From Rhynochetos jubatus (lineage: Eukaryota > Chordata > Aves > Eurypygiformes > Rhynochetidae), in assembly GCA_027574665.1 (NCBI GenBank), contig CM050648.1, positions 142,910,175 to 142,974,174 on the forward strand: a DNA stretch of 64,000 nt, read 5' to 3'. Of this stretch, positions 1-7,888 are shown piece after piece. A program made the translations under genes and the position numbers. The first letter of the stretch is position 1, and each line of letters begins with the position of its first letter. The notes beneath the pieces were generated by a model that was not told the DNA's origin, made no database searches, and saw only the letters and a list, made by a program, of their open reading frames with translations.

Positions 1-1334
1 AGAGCGGCTTTGCCTGGCGTGCCCTGCTCTTTGCTCCCTTGCAGCACTGGCAGTTCTGGACGGTTGCTGGAGTCCTGCTCCTGCTCTTCGGGCTCTGCTG
101 GTGGCTCAGGAGAAGAAGCTATGAGCCAGACAGAAGGAGGGCAGAGCAAAGCTGCAGCAGCAACACACAAGAGGAGGTTGAAGTACATGAAGTAGATTCT
201 GAGGATGCTCTGGGCAGGAGTTTTGCAAAGCGCATCCCGTGGCCAGTGCAGAACCTGGCCTACAGGAGCCGGGTGATGGAGGAGCTGGCAGGCGACCTCC
301 TCCGTGTCTTCCACATGTATTTCTCTGGCAGTTTCTTCCCGGTGCTGCAGCCTGTCATCAGGGTGGGCAGCACCTTCGAAGGCTGGAGTCCCCGTGAGGA
401 GGATGCTCGCTACCGCCTGCTCCTGCCCCTGCAGCCCCCCCGCGGGCACGCCTTCCGCCTGGAGCTGGGCACTGCGGGGGAGATGCCCGCAAAGGACTCC
501 CGTGTCCGTGTGGCGCTGGAGTGCATCTGCAGGAGGCCGGAGCTGGTGGATGACACGCTGTGCTTCCTCCACCACCCCGAGGAAGAGCTGAGGGAAAATC
601 AGGCTCCCAGCCTCCTACACACCCTCTGCACTGGCTCCTACCTGGATGCGCAGAAAACTGCCCGCTGGTTCCAGGACACTGTGAGGTCAGCCTGGGGGGT
701 GGTGCCTCTGTCGCGTCTCTACAAAATGAACCTGCTGCCCTCCAGCCGCTCCTGCAAGATGCAGCTGATAAGCACCTCCGGCAGAAGCCTCTTCGCTGAG
801 ATAATATTCGGGGTACAGCTAGGCGTCTCGGACATCTTCCTCAGCAGCCAGCCTGCAGAGCCCGGCTTGATCCCAAGCACAAGGTGGCCGCAGAGCTGTG
901 TCGTGGCAGAGGCAAAGTTCTTCAGGGTGATGGCCAGGCAGGCCCCACGTGACAGCTTCCACCTCAAATGCCTGCAGATCTGCGCCCGCATCCTGGAGGG
1001 CACAGCCTTTTCCACCTACACCTTCAAGACGGCTGTGATGCACCTCCTGACCACCACACCCCTGTCAGACTGGCGCCGGAGGCATTTCATGCTGCGGCTG
1101 GAGGATATCATGCGGTACCTGGACGACTGCCTGAAGGAGAAACGCCTCAACCACTTCTTCTTTGGCAATGAGCATGTGCCCGAGGAGATAATCTTGCCCC
1201 CGGCCTTCCCAACGGCCGAACCGCCCAACCTCTTCCAGCACCTGGCGCAGGATCCGGCTGCCCACGCCAGGGCGATGACGGAGTTCGATGAGCTGCAAAA
1301 CCGGCTCACGAGCCTGCTGTTCTATGGACGCTGA
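1..1334 (+). CDS. ITPRIPL1: ITPRIPL1-like protein, copy 0 (5' end cut by window)
   Basis: The window opens at the second base of codon 52, so the start, exon 1 and intron of this copy are missing. Codons 53 to 495 are complete and open to the TGA at 1332. The visible part carries the membrane segment, acidic linker and entire Mab-21 domain and has the commonest residue at every variable site (M157, M362, R381, R423, R495). The truncation is an edge effect of the window and not a biological break. Full protein description is under the copy at 3868. Confidence 0.88.
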   Translation, partial: SGFAWRALLFAPLQHWQFWTVAGVLLLLFGLCWWLRRRSYEPDRRRAEQSCSSNTQEEVEVHEVDSEDALGRSFAKRIPWPVQNLAYRSRVMEELAGDLLRVFHMYFSGSFFPVLQPVIRVGSTFEGWSPREEDARYRLLLPLQPPRGHAFRLELGTAGEMPAKDSRVRVALECICRRPELVDDTLCFLHHPEEELRENQAPSLLHTLCTGSYLDAQKTARWFQDTVRSAWGVVPLSRLYKMNLLPSSRSCKMQLISTSGRSLFAEIIFGVQLGVSDIFLSSQPAEPGLIPSTRWPQSCVVAEAKFFRVMARQAPRDSFHLKCLQICARILEGTAFSTYTFKTAVMHLLTTTPLSDWRRRHFMLRLEDIMRYLDDCLKEKRLNHFFFGNEHVPEEIILPPAFPTAEPPNLFQHLAQDPAAHARAMTEFDELQNRLTSLLFYGR

Positions 1335-1589
1335 AAGGGGTCTTCACGCCCAGAGCTGGCGCCGCAGAACCGAGCACGCAGGATACAGAGAAGACACTGC
1401 TCACGCAGCAGCGGGAATTGCTGCCACACCTTTCCTCCACAGCAAACGCACCCTGTGGGGAGTGGGACACGATGCAGCTGAAGAGTCTGTTGCGAGGAGG
1501 CTCGTGACAGAGAAACCTGTTACCACCTGGACAGCCACCTCCCGCTCCCCTTCCATTCCGCCGGGAGTTCTACTCCAGGCAAAGTCGAC

Positions 1590-1635
1590 CATAAATGTTG
1601 TGTTTGAACAAATGCTGCGCCTGTGAGTGTCCGTG
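1590..1635 (+). terminator. Polyadenylation signal of copy 0
   Basis: CATAAA (1590-1595), a known variant of AATAAA, lies about 255 bases after the stop. It is followed by GT-rich sequence (TGTTGTGTTTG, then TGTGAGTGTC near 1622), as expected for a downstream element. Cleavage would fall around 1608-1622. No canonical AATAAA occurs nearby. Confidence 0.65.
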
Positions 1636-1909
1636 CATCCCTTTGTCGGGGACCGCGGGCATAGGCCGCTGACTCCTCAGCTGCCGCAGAGTCCGGGCGC
1701 ATTTTGCGGAAGAGCTGACGTGGCGGCTCTGGTTTCACTGGTTCTGTAACTAAGGCTCCCCCGCCCGTGCGTGCTCCTGCGTTGGGGCAGTCGGAATCAT
1801 TTGTCACCCTCCACAGCTGTGCACGTTGCCCGTGTGCCGAAGGGCGCCTGAAGCATCTTCCTTGGGAACCATACGCAAACCGAGCCCCAGCGCGAGAGCA
1901 CAGCGCCGG

Positions 1910-2360
1910 CTCCTACCAGTAGGAGTGTTTGTACCGATGCAAGGTCTCTTCCAGTTTCTGATGCTGGGCCTGTGTTCCCAGCTTTCTCGCTACAAGGAGC
2001 TGGGAGGGGGCACAGTGCGGACAGCTGACCCAAAGTGGCCAAAGGGGTACTTCATTCCATAAAAACATCACGCTCAGGATATACGCTGGGGGTGGGCCAG
2101 GGAGCCGTGGTGGTTGGTTGGTTTTCTTGTTCGTGCTCTCGCTCGTGGGGCTCGCTCGGACTCTGGTACGATCTGCCTCAGGCTCTCGCTCTCTGGCTCT
2201 GACTACTCAGGACCTGGCTGGGCATCGGTCTGCGGGTGGTGAGCAGCTGTATCATGTGTTTTGTTTTCCGCCGCTTTCATTACATGCTCTGAGTAGCAGT
2301 GGTAGCATTAGTTTAATGACATTGTTATTTTTATTAATATCACTGCTTCACCCGTTTAGG
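1910..2360 (-). mobile_element. Antisense remnant of an avian endogenous-retrovirus LTR, unit 0
   Basis: Read on the minus strand, the blocks GCTCACCACCCGCAGACCGA (2244-2225), a TATA-like GTATATCC (about 2083-2076) and CTTTGGCCACTTTGGGTCAG (2044-2025) follow the order of a common avian ERV long terminal repeat as I recall it. Similarity fades near 1920 and beyond about 2345, so both boundaries are approximate. No gag, pol or env coding sequence, primer-binding site or target duplication is visible. This unit has the GGATATAC spacer type plus A at 2209 and 2254, shared only with unit 15. The family name needs a repeat-library search. Confidence 0.65.
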
Positions 2361-2489
2361 TTCAATTATACGATTGTTCTTATCTCGACCCCTGAGTTTC
2401 CTTGTCTTTTCCTCCCGTTCTTCTCCACCAGGCGACGGGGAAGGTGAGTGAGTGGCTGCGTGGTGTTTGCTTGCTGGCTGGGGTTAAAA

Positions 2490-2691
2490 GGGCAACACCA
2501 GCATGGCTGGTCAAACTAAAGCGTAATCTGGCCCGTGGACTTCCACACGGCCAAACCACTCAACCTCTTCCAGCACGTGGCACCGGATCCCGCCGCCCAC
2601 GCCGAGGCACTGCACGACATTGTACAGCTGTGAGGTCGCTCAGCAGTCTGCTGATCTGCGGACGCTGAAAGGTCTTCAGGCACAGAGCTGT
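2490..2691 (+). pseudogene. Broken 3' end of a second ITPRIPL1-like gene, unit 0
   Basis: From 2523 the frame reads VIWPVDFHTAKPLNLFQH, then VAPDPAAHAEALHDIVQL and a stop at 2631. This aligns with residues 448-484 of the array protein (NLFQHLAQDPAAHARAM region). Beyond the stop the DNA still matches the gene's last codons and 3' untranslated start (CTGCTGATCTGCGGACGCTGAAAG near 2647-2671 against CTGCTGTTCTATGGACGCTGAAAG, shown here in two short halves: CTGCTGATCTGC, GGACGCTGAAAG), with one base missing. It is therefore disabled by a nonsense change at the position of Q484 and a -1 frameshift, and lacks everything upstream. Similarity upstream of 2523 is weak. Confidence 0.8.
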
Positions 2692-3490
2692 GTTTGTGAG
2701 GCTCACGGCTGACGGCAGACGACAACTTCACACCACAGGGAAAGAGAGTGGAGACTATGGCGGCCACAAAGGAGATTTTCACGCTGCTTTCTCTTCCCAC
2801 TGCCACGACGGTGGTGGTGAACTCAGAGGGGCCGAGAAGCTCCCTGGCCGCTCCGGCTGGGCCGGGACCAAGCGAGAGGCACTGCGGATGTGCCTGCCTG
2901 TGCTCAGCGGGGCCCCGGTGGAGAACCTGCCGCTCCCAGACGCTCCCCAGGGAGTTACTGCTGCACGACGGGACATGCTGGACACGGAGAAGACAGTGCT
3001 CTGTCGGCAGTGGGAGCTGCCCACTGGGACAACTCCCCCCGCACCCCGTCATCACCCCTGGGAAACGTCTCTTTGGAAGCAACGTCCTCCGGCACTAGCA
3101 CAGCAGGGACAGAGATCCTGCCATGCAGAGGGCCCATCCTGCCACCAGGATATACACCGTCACCCACCCGGCGCAGCCATGAAGGCAGCAAGAGCACAAA
3201 CGCGAGCTCAGAGGTCAGCACCAAGGGAGCTGATCCCATCTCACAGGACGGGATGTCAAAGAGGAAAGCACCCACGGGACATGTCACCCAATCTGGCGTT
3301 TGGAAAGGGTTGGGTGGGGCTTCTGTCTGTTCTGAAAAGACAGGCCCTGGCAGCCCTGTCCTGCCGGGTGGGTCCGTACCTTGGGGGTGTCAGGGCTTTG
3401 GCTGCCTGGACCAGCTGTGGGTCGCTGGGCCTGTGTGGGGCCGAAGGCCGGGGCTGGTTGGCGGGCGTGCCTGTGATGCGCTCTGGCGCC
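2692..3490. other. GC-rich spacer upstream of the copy 1 promoter
   Basis: No convincing gene is seen. Long open frames run through it on both strands, but they reflect GC richness and one crosses the TATA box and splice donor. Two short stretches resemble parts of the array gene: an ATG at 2757 followed by codons for MAATKEIFTLL (gene start: MAAPKILTML), and 2981-3029, which resembles the 3' untranslated region near 5403-5448 (GAGAAGACA...TGCTC core). Both may be remains of the second, decayed paralogue. Confidence 0.5.
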
Positions 3491-3864
3491 TGTGACATCA
3501 CTGAGACGAGTCACAATGGGGGGAGGTATAAAGGGCAGCAGCGGGCAGTGCTGCCCCAGTACGGCCTAGGCCAGCGGTGAGTGCGCACGCGGAGGGAGGC
3601 TGGGCTGGATAGGGCCGGGGCAGAAATGCGGGGTCCCGGGGCTGGGTTCTCTCCCTGCATCCAGGGCCCAGCCGCTCGTGGCAGCGGCTCAGGCAGGGCA
3701 CGGTGCTGCTGCTGATGGGCCTGGGAGCAGGGCTTGCTGCCTCCCAGCTGCCTCACCCCCTCTCCTACCTGCCCCCAGCTCCCTGCGGCTCCATTCCCAC
3801 TCCCCCCGCTGCCAGCTCCCTCCCTTCCATCCCCACTGAACCCCTTCTCTCCCTCCTCCTGCAG
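3491..3864 (+). promoter_or_regulatory. TATA promoter, exon 1 and intron of copy 1
   Basis: TATAAAG stands at 3527-3533. A transcription start about 25-30 bases later would give a short non-coding exon 1 ending at 3576, where a GTGAGT donor begins. The 288-bp intron (3577-3864) has a CTGAAC branch-site candidate (3836-3841), a long pyrimidine tract and a CAG acceptor. Upstream, TGTGAC (3491-3496) and GTCACA (3510-3515) form a perfect 6-bp inverted repeat; TGACATCA (3493-3500) differs by one base from a cAMP response element. The sites are seen in the sequence, but activity and splicing are inferred. Confidence 0.78.
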
Positions 3865-3867
3865 GCT

Positions 3868-5355
3868 ATGGCTGCCCCAAAAATCCTCACCATGCTGCAA
3901 ACCATCCTACAAAATGTGCAGATGGTTGGGGAGGAGCTGGATGAGGCCACGCACAAGTGCATGCAGCAGCATGCGGAGCAGCTGGGCCAGGAGATGACTC
4001 GGCTGCTGCACGAGCTGGAGCAGAGCGGCTTTGCCTGGCGTGCCCTGCTCTTTGCTCCCTTGCAGCACTGGCAGTTCTGGACGGTTGCTGGAGTCCTGCT
4101 CCTGCTCTTCGGGCTCTGCTGGTGGCTCAGGAGAAGAAGCTATGAGCCAGACAGAAGGAGGGCAGAGCAAAGCTGCAGCAGCAACACACAAGAGGAGGTT
4201 GAAGTACATGAAGTAGATTCTGAGGATGCTCTGGGCAGGAGTTTTGCAAAGCGCATCCCGTGGCCAGTGCAGAACCTGGCCTACAGGAGCCGGGTGATGG
4301 AGGAGCTGGCAGGCGACCTCCTCCGTGTCTTCCACATGTATTTCTCTGGCAGTTTCTTCCCGGTGCTGCAGCCTGTCATCAGGGTGGGCAGCACCTTCGA
4401 AGGCTGGAGTCCCCGTGAGGAGGATGCTCGCTACCGCCTGCTCCTGCCCCTGCAGCCCCCCCGCGGGCACGCCTTCCGCCTGGAGCTGGGCACTGCGGGG
4501 GAGATGCCCGCAAAGGACTCCCGTGTCCGTGTGGCGCTGGAGTGCATCTGCAGGAGGCCGGAGCTGGTGGATGACACGCTGTGCTTCCTCCACCACCCCG
4601 AGGAAGAGCTGAGGGAAAATCAGGCTCCCAGCCTCCTACACACCCTCTGCACTGGCTCCTACCTGGATGCGCAGAAAACTGCCCGCTGGTTCCAGGACAC
4701 TGTGAGGTCAGCCTGGGGGGTGGTGCCTCTGTCGCGTCTCTACAAAATGAACCTGCTGCCCTCCAGCCGCTCCTGCAAGATGCAGCTGATAAGCACCTCC
4801 GGCAGAAGCCTCTTCGCTGAGATAATATTCGGGGTACAGCTAGGCGTCTCGGACATCTTCCTCAGCAGCCAGCCTGCAGAGCCCGGCTTGATCCCAAGCA
4901 CAAGGTGGCCGCAGAGCTGTGTCGTGGCAGAGGCAAAGTTCTTCAGGGTGATGGCCAGGCAGGCCCCACGTGACAGCTTCCACCTCAAATGCCTGCAGAT
5001 CTGCGCCCGCATCCTGGAGGGCACAGCCTTTTCCACCTACACCTTCAAGACGGCTGTGATGCACCTCCTGACCACCACACCCCTGTCAGACTGGCGCCGG
5101 AGGCATTTCATGCTGCGGCTGGAGGATATCATGTGGTACCTGGACGACTGCCTGAAGGAGAAACGCCTCAACCACTTCTTCTTTGGCAATGAGCATGTGC
5201 CCGAGGAGATAATCTTGCCCCCGGCCTTCCCAACGGCCGAACCGCCCAACCTCTTCCAGCACCTGGCGCAGGATCCGGCTGCCCACGCCAGGGCGATGAC
5301 GGAGTTCGATGAGCTGCAAAACCGGCTCACGAGCCTGCTGTTCTATGGACGCTGA
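3868..5355 (+). CDS. ITPRIPL1: ITPRIPL1-like Mab-21 domain membrane protein, copy 1
   Basis: The predicted product is 495 aa, a little shorter than mammalian ITPRIPL1 (about 550). The start was chosen at 3868 because it follows the splice acceptor ending at 3864 in a strong context (G at -3, G at +4); an in-frame ATG at 3703 lies within the intron. Residues 1-20 are weakly hydrophobic, 22-52 form heptads typical of a coiled coil, and 68-87 form a membrane segment followed by RRR (88-90). Residues 108-120 are acidic, and about 135-470 form the Mab-21 domain. Family hallmarks seen are VGSTFEGW (173-180), CTGSYLD (261-267), HLKCLQI (372-378), TFKTAVMHLL (392-401) and NLFQHL (461-466). The family is named for interaction with the IP3 receptor, and the mammalian protein has been reported as a T-cell CD3-epsilon ligand; neither role can be read from sequence. 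The nucleotidyltransferase active site looks degenerate (R190). This copy alone has R423W. Confidence 0.88.
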   Translation: MAAPKILTMLQTILQNVQMVGEELDEATHKCMQQHAEQLGQEMTRLLHELEQSGFAWRALLFAPLQHWQFWTVAGVLLLLFGLCWWLRRRSYEPDRRRAEQSCSSNTQEEVEVHEVDSEDALGRSFAKRIPWPVQNLAYRSRVMEELAGDLLRVFHMYFSGSFFPVLQPVIRVGSTFEGWSPREEDARYRLLLPLQPPRGHAFRLELGTAGEMPAKDSRVRVALECICRRPELVDDTLCFLHHPEEELRENQAPSLLHTLCTGSYLDAQKTARWFQDTVRSAWGVVPLSRLYKMNLLPSSRSCKMQLISTSGRSLFAEIIFGVQLGVSDIFLSSQPAEPGLIPSTRWPQSCVVAEAKFFRVMARQAPRDSFHLKCLQICARILEGTAFSTYTFKTAVMHLLTTTPLSDWRRRHFMLRLEDIMWYLDDCLKEKRLNHFFFGNEHVPEEIILPPAFPTAEPPNLFQHLAQDPAAHARAMTEFDELQNRLTSLLFYGR

Positions 5356-5610
5356 AAGGGGTCTTCACGCCCAGAGCTGGCGCCGCAGAACCGAGCACGC
5401 AGGATACAGAGAAGACACTGCTCACGCAGCAGCGGGAATTGCTGCCACACCTTTCCTCCACAGCAAACGCACCCTGTGGGGAGTGGGACACGATGCAGCT
5501 GAAGAGTCTGTTGCGAGGAGGCTCGTGACAGAGAAACCTGTTACCACCTGGACAGCCACCTCCCGCTCCCCTTCCATTCCGCCGGGAGTTCTACTCCAGG
5601 CAAAGTCGAC

Positions 5611-5656
5611 CATAAATGTTGTGTTTGAACAAATGCTGCGCCTGTGAGTGTCCGTG
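5611..5656 (+). terminator. Polyadenylation signal of copy 1
   Basis: CATAAA at 5611-5616 with the same GT-rich downstream element. Exon 2 would run from 3865 to about 5640, giving an mRNA near 1.8 kb. Confidence 0.65.
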
Positions 5657-5930
5657 CATCCCTTTGTCGGGGACCGCGGGCATAGGCCGCTGACTCCTCA
5701 GCTGCCGCAGAGTCCGGGCGCATTTTGCGGAAGAGCTGACGTGGCGGCTCTGGTTTCACTGGTTCTGTAACTAAGGCTCCCCCGCCCGTGCGTGCTCCTG
5801 CGTTGGGGCAGTCGGAATCATTTGTCACCCTCCACAGCTGTGCACGTTGCCCGTGTGCCGAAGGGTGCCTGAAGCATCTTCCTTGGGAACCATACGCAAA
5901 CCGAGCCCCAGCGCGAGAGCACAGCGCCGG

Positions 5931-6381
5931 CTCCTACCAGTAGGAGTGTTTGTACCGATGCAAGGCCTCTTCCAGTTTCTGATGCTGGGCCTGTGTTCCC
6001 AGCTTTCTCGCTACAAGGAGCTGGGAGGGGGCACAGTGCGGACAGCTGACCCAAAGTGGCCAAAGGGGTACTTCGTTCCATAAAAACGTCACGCTCAGTA
6101 CATACGCTGGGGGTGGGCCAGGGAGCCATGGTGGTTGGTTGGTTTTCTTGTTCGTGCTCTCGCTCGTGGGGCTCGCTCGGACTCTGGTACGATCTGTCTC
6201 AGGCTCTCGCTCTCTGGCTCTGACTACTCGGGACCTGGCTGGGCATCGGTCTGCGGGTGGTGAGCAGCTGTATCGTGTGTTTTGTTTTCCGCCGCTTTCA
6301 TTACATGCTCTGAGTAGCAGTGGTAGCATTAGTTTAATGACATTGTTATTTTTATTAATATCACTGCTTCACCCGTTTAGG
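5931..6381 (-). mobile_element. ERV LTR remnant, unit 1
   Basis: Same remnant. It has the GTACATAC / GCCATGG type but TCTGTCTC where most such units have TCCGTCTC, so it is a mosaic of the two spacer haplotypes. Confidence 0.62.
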
Positions 6382-6510
6382 TTCAATTATACGATTGTTC
6401 TTATCTCGACCCCTGAGTTTCCTTGCCTTTTCCTCCCGTTCTTCTCCACCAGGCGACGGGGAAGGTGAGTGAGTGGCTGCGTGGTGTTTGCTTGCTGGCT
6501 GGGGTTAAAA

Positions 6511-6712
6511 GGGCAACACCAGCATGGCTGGTCAAACTAAAGCGTAATCTGGCCCGTGGACTTCCACACGGCCAAACCACTCAACCTCTTCCAGCACGTG
6601 GCACCGGATCCCGCCGCCCACGCCGAGGCACTGCACGACATTGTACAGCTGTGAGGTCGCTCAGCAGTCTGCTGATCTGCGGACGCTGAAAGGTCTTCAG
6701 GCACAGAGCTGT
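6511..6712 (+). pseudogene. ITPRIPL1-like 3' relic, unit 1
   Basis: Same relic; frame from 6544, stop at 6652. No unit-specific difference noticed. Confidence 0.78.
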
Positions 6713-7511
6713 GTTTGTGAGGCTCACGGCTGACGGCAGACGACAACTTCACACCACAGGGAAAGAGAGTGGAGACTATGGCGGCCACAAAGGAGATTTT
6801 CACGCTGCTTTCTCTTCCCACTGCCACGACGGTGGTGGTGAACTCAGAGGGGCCGAGAAGCTCCCTGGCCGCTCCGGCTGGGCCGGGACCAAGCGAGAGG
6901 CACTGCGGATGTGCCTGCCTGTGCTCAGCGGGGCCCCGGTGGAGAACCTGCCGCTCCCAGACGCTCCCCAGGGAGTTACTGCTGCACGACGGGACATGCT
7001 GGACACGGAGAAGACAGTGCTCTGTCGGCAGTGGGAGCTGCCCACTGGGACAACTTCCCCCGCACCCCGTCATCACCCCTGGGAAACGTCTCTTTGGAAG
7101 CAACGTCCTCCGGCACTAGCACAGCAGGGACAGAGATCCTGCCATGCAGAGGGCCCATCCTGCCACCAGGATATACACCGTCACCCACCCGGCGCAGCCA
7201 TGAAGGCAGCAAGAGCACAAACGCGAGCTCAGAGGTCAGCACCAAGGGAGCTGATCCCATCTCACAGGACGGGATGTCAAAGAGGAAAGCACCCACGGGA
7301 CATGTCACCCAATCTGGCGTTTGGAAAGGGTTGGGTGGGGCTTCTGTCTGTTCTGAAAAGACAGGCCCTGGCAGCCCTGTCCTGCCGGGTGGGTCCGTAC
7401 CTTGGGGGTGTCAGGGCTTTGGCTGCCTGGACCAGCTGTGGGTCGCTGGGCCTGTGTGGGGCCGAAGGCCGGGGCTGGTTGGCGGGCGTGCCTGTGATGC
7501 GCTCTGGCGCC
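6713..7511. other. GC-rich spacer upstream of the copy 2 promoter
   Basis: Same spacer with a private C to T near 7056 (ACAACTTCCC). No gene seen. Confidence 0.5.
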
Positions 7512-7885
7512 TGTGACATCACTGAGACGAGTCACAATGGGGGGAGGTATAAAGGGCAGCAGCGGGCAGTGCTGCCCCAGTACGGCCTAGGCCAGCGGTG
7601 AGTGCGCACGCGGAGGGAGGCTGGGCTGGATAGGGCCGGGGCAGAAATGCGGGGTCCCGGGGCTGGGTTCTCTCCCTGCATCCAGGGCCCAGCCGCTCGT
7701 GGCAGCGGCTCAGGCAGGGCACGGTGCTGCTGCTGATGGGCCTGGGAGCAGGGCTTGCTGCCTCCCAGCTGCCTCACCCCCTCTCCTACCTGCCCCCAGC
7801 TCCCTGCGGCTCCATTCCCACTCCCCCCGCTGCCAGCTCCCTCCCTTCCATCCCCACTGAACCCCTTCTCTCCCTCCTCCTGCAG
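7512..7885 (+). promoter_or_regulatory. TATA promoter, exon 1 and intron of copy 2
   Basis: TATAAAG at 7548-7554; donor at 7598; intron 7598-7885. The inverted repeat and the CRE-like site are unchanged. Confidence 0.77.
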
Positions 7886-7888
7886 GCT

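Noticed and set aside
1910-1925. CTCCTA / TAGGAG palindrome with a 4-base loop as a regulatory hairpin
   Set aside because: Only 6 bp, at the decayed LTR edge, beyond the poly(A) site; no supporting context.
2053-2066. CCATAAAAAC as an alternative poly(A) signal
   Set aside because: It lies within the LTR remnant about 460 bases beyond the better placed CATAAA with its GT-rich element.
2516-3082. A 188-codon minus-strand open frame across the relic and spacer
   Set aside because: It covers the antisense of the pseudogene relic, has no family resemblance and no promoter; GC-rich DNA gives such frames often.
2748-3098. A 116-codon frame with a family-like start as a second gene
   Set aside because: Only about eleven residues resemble the family; the rest is low-complexity, without membrane segment or Mab-21 motifs.
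2690-3580. A 296-codon open frame on the + strand in the spacer of each unit
   Set aside because: It runs through the TATA box, exon 1 and the splice donor of the next gene, has no recognisable domain, and its preservation is explained by near-identity of the units.
3907-4596. A 229-codon minus-strand open frame within the coding exon
   Set aside because: It is the antisense shadow of the ITPRIPL1-like gene, and its few changes follow the sense codons.
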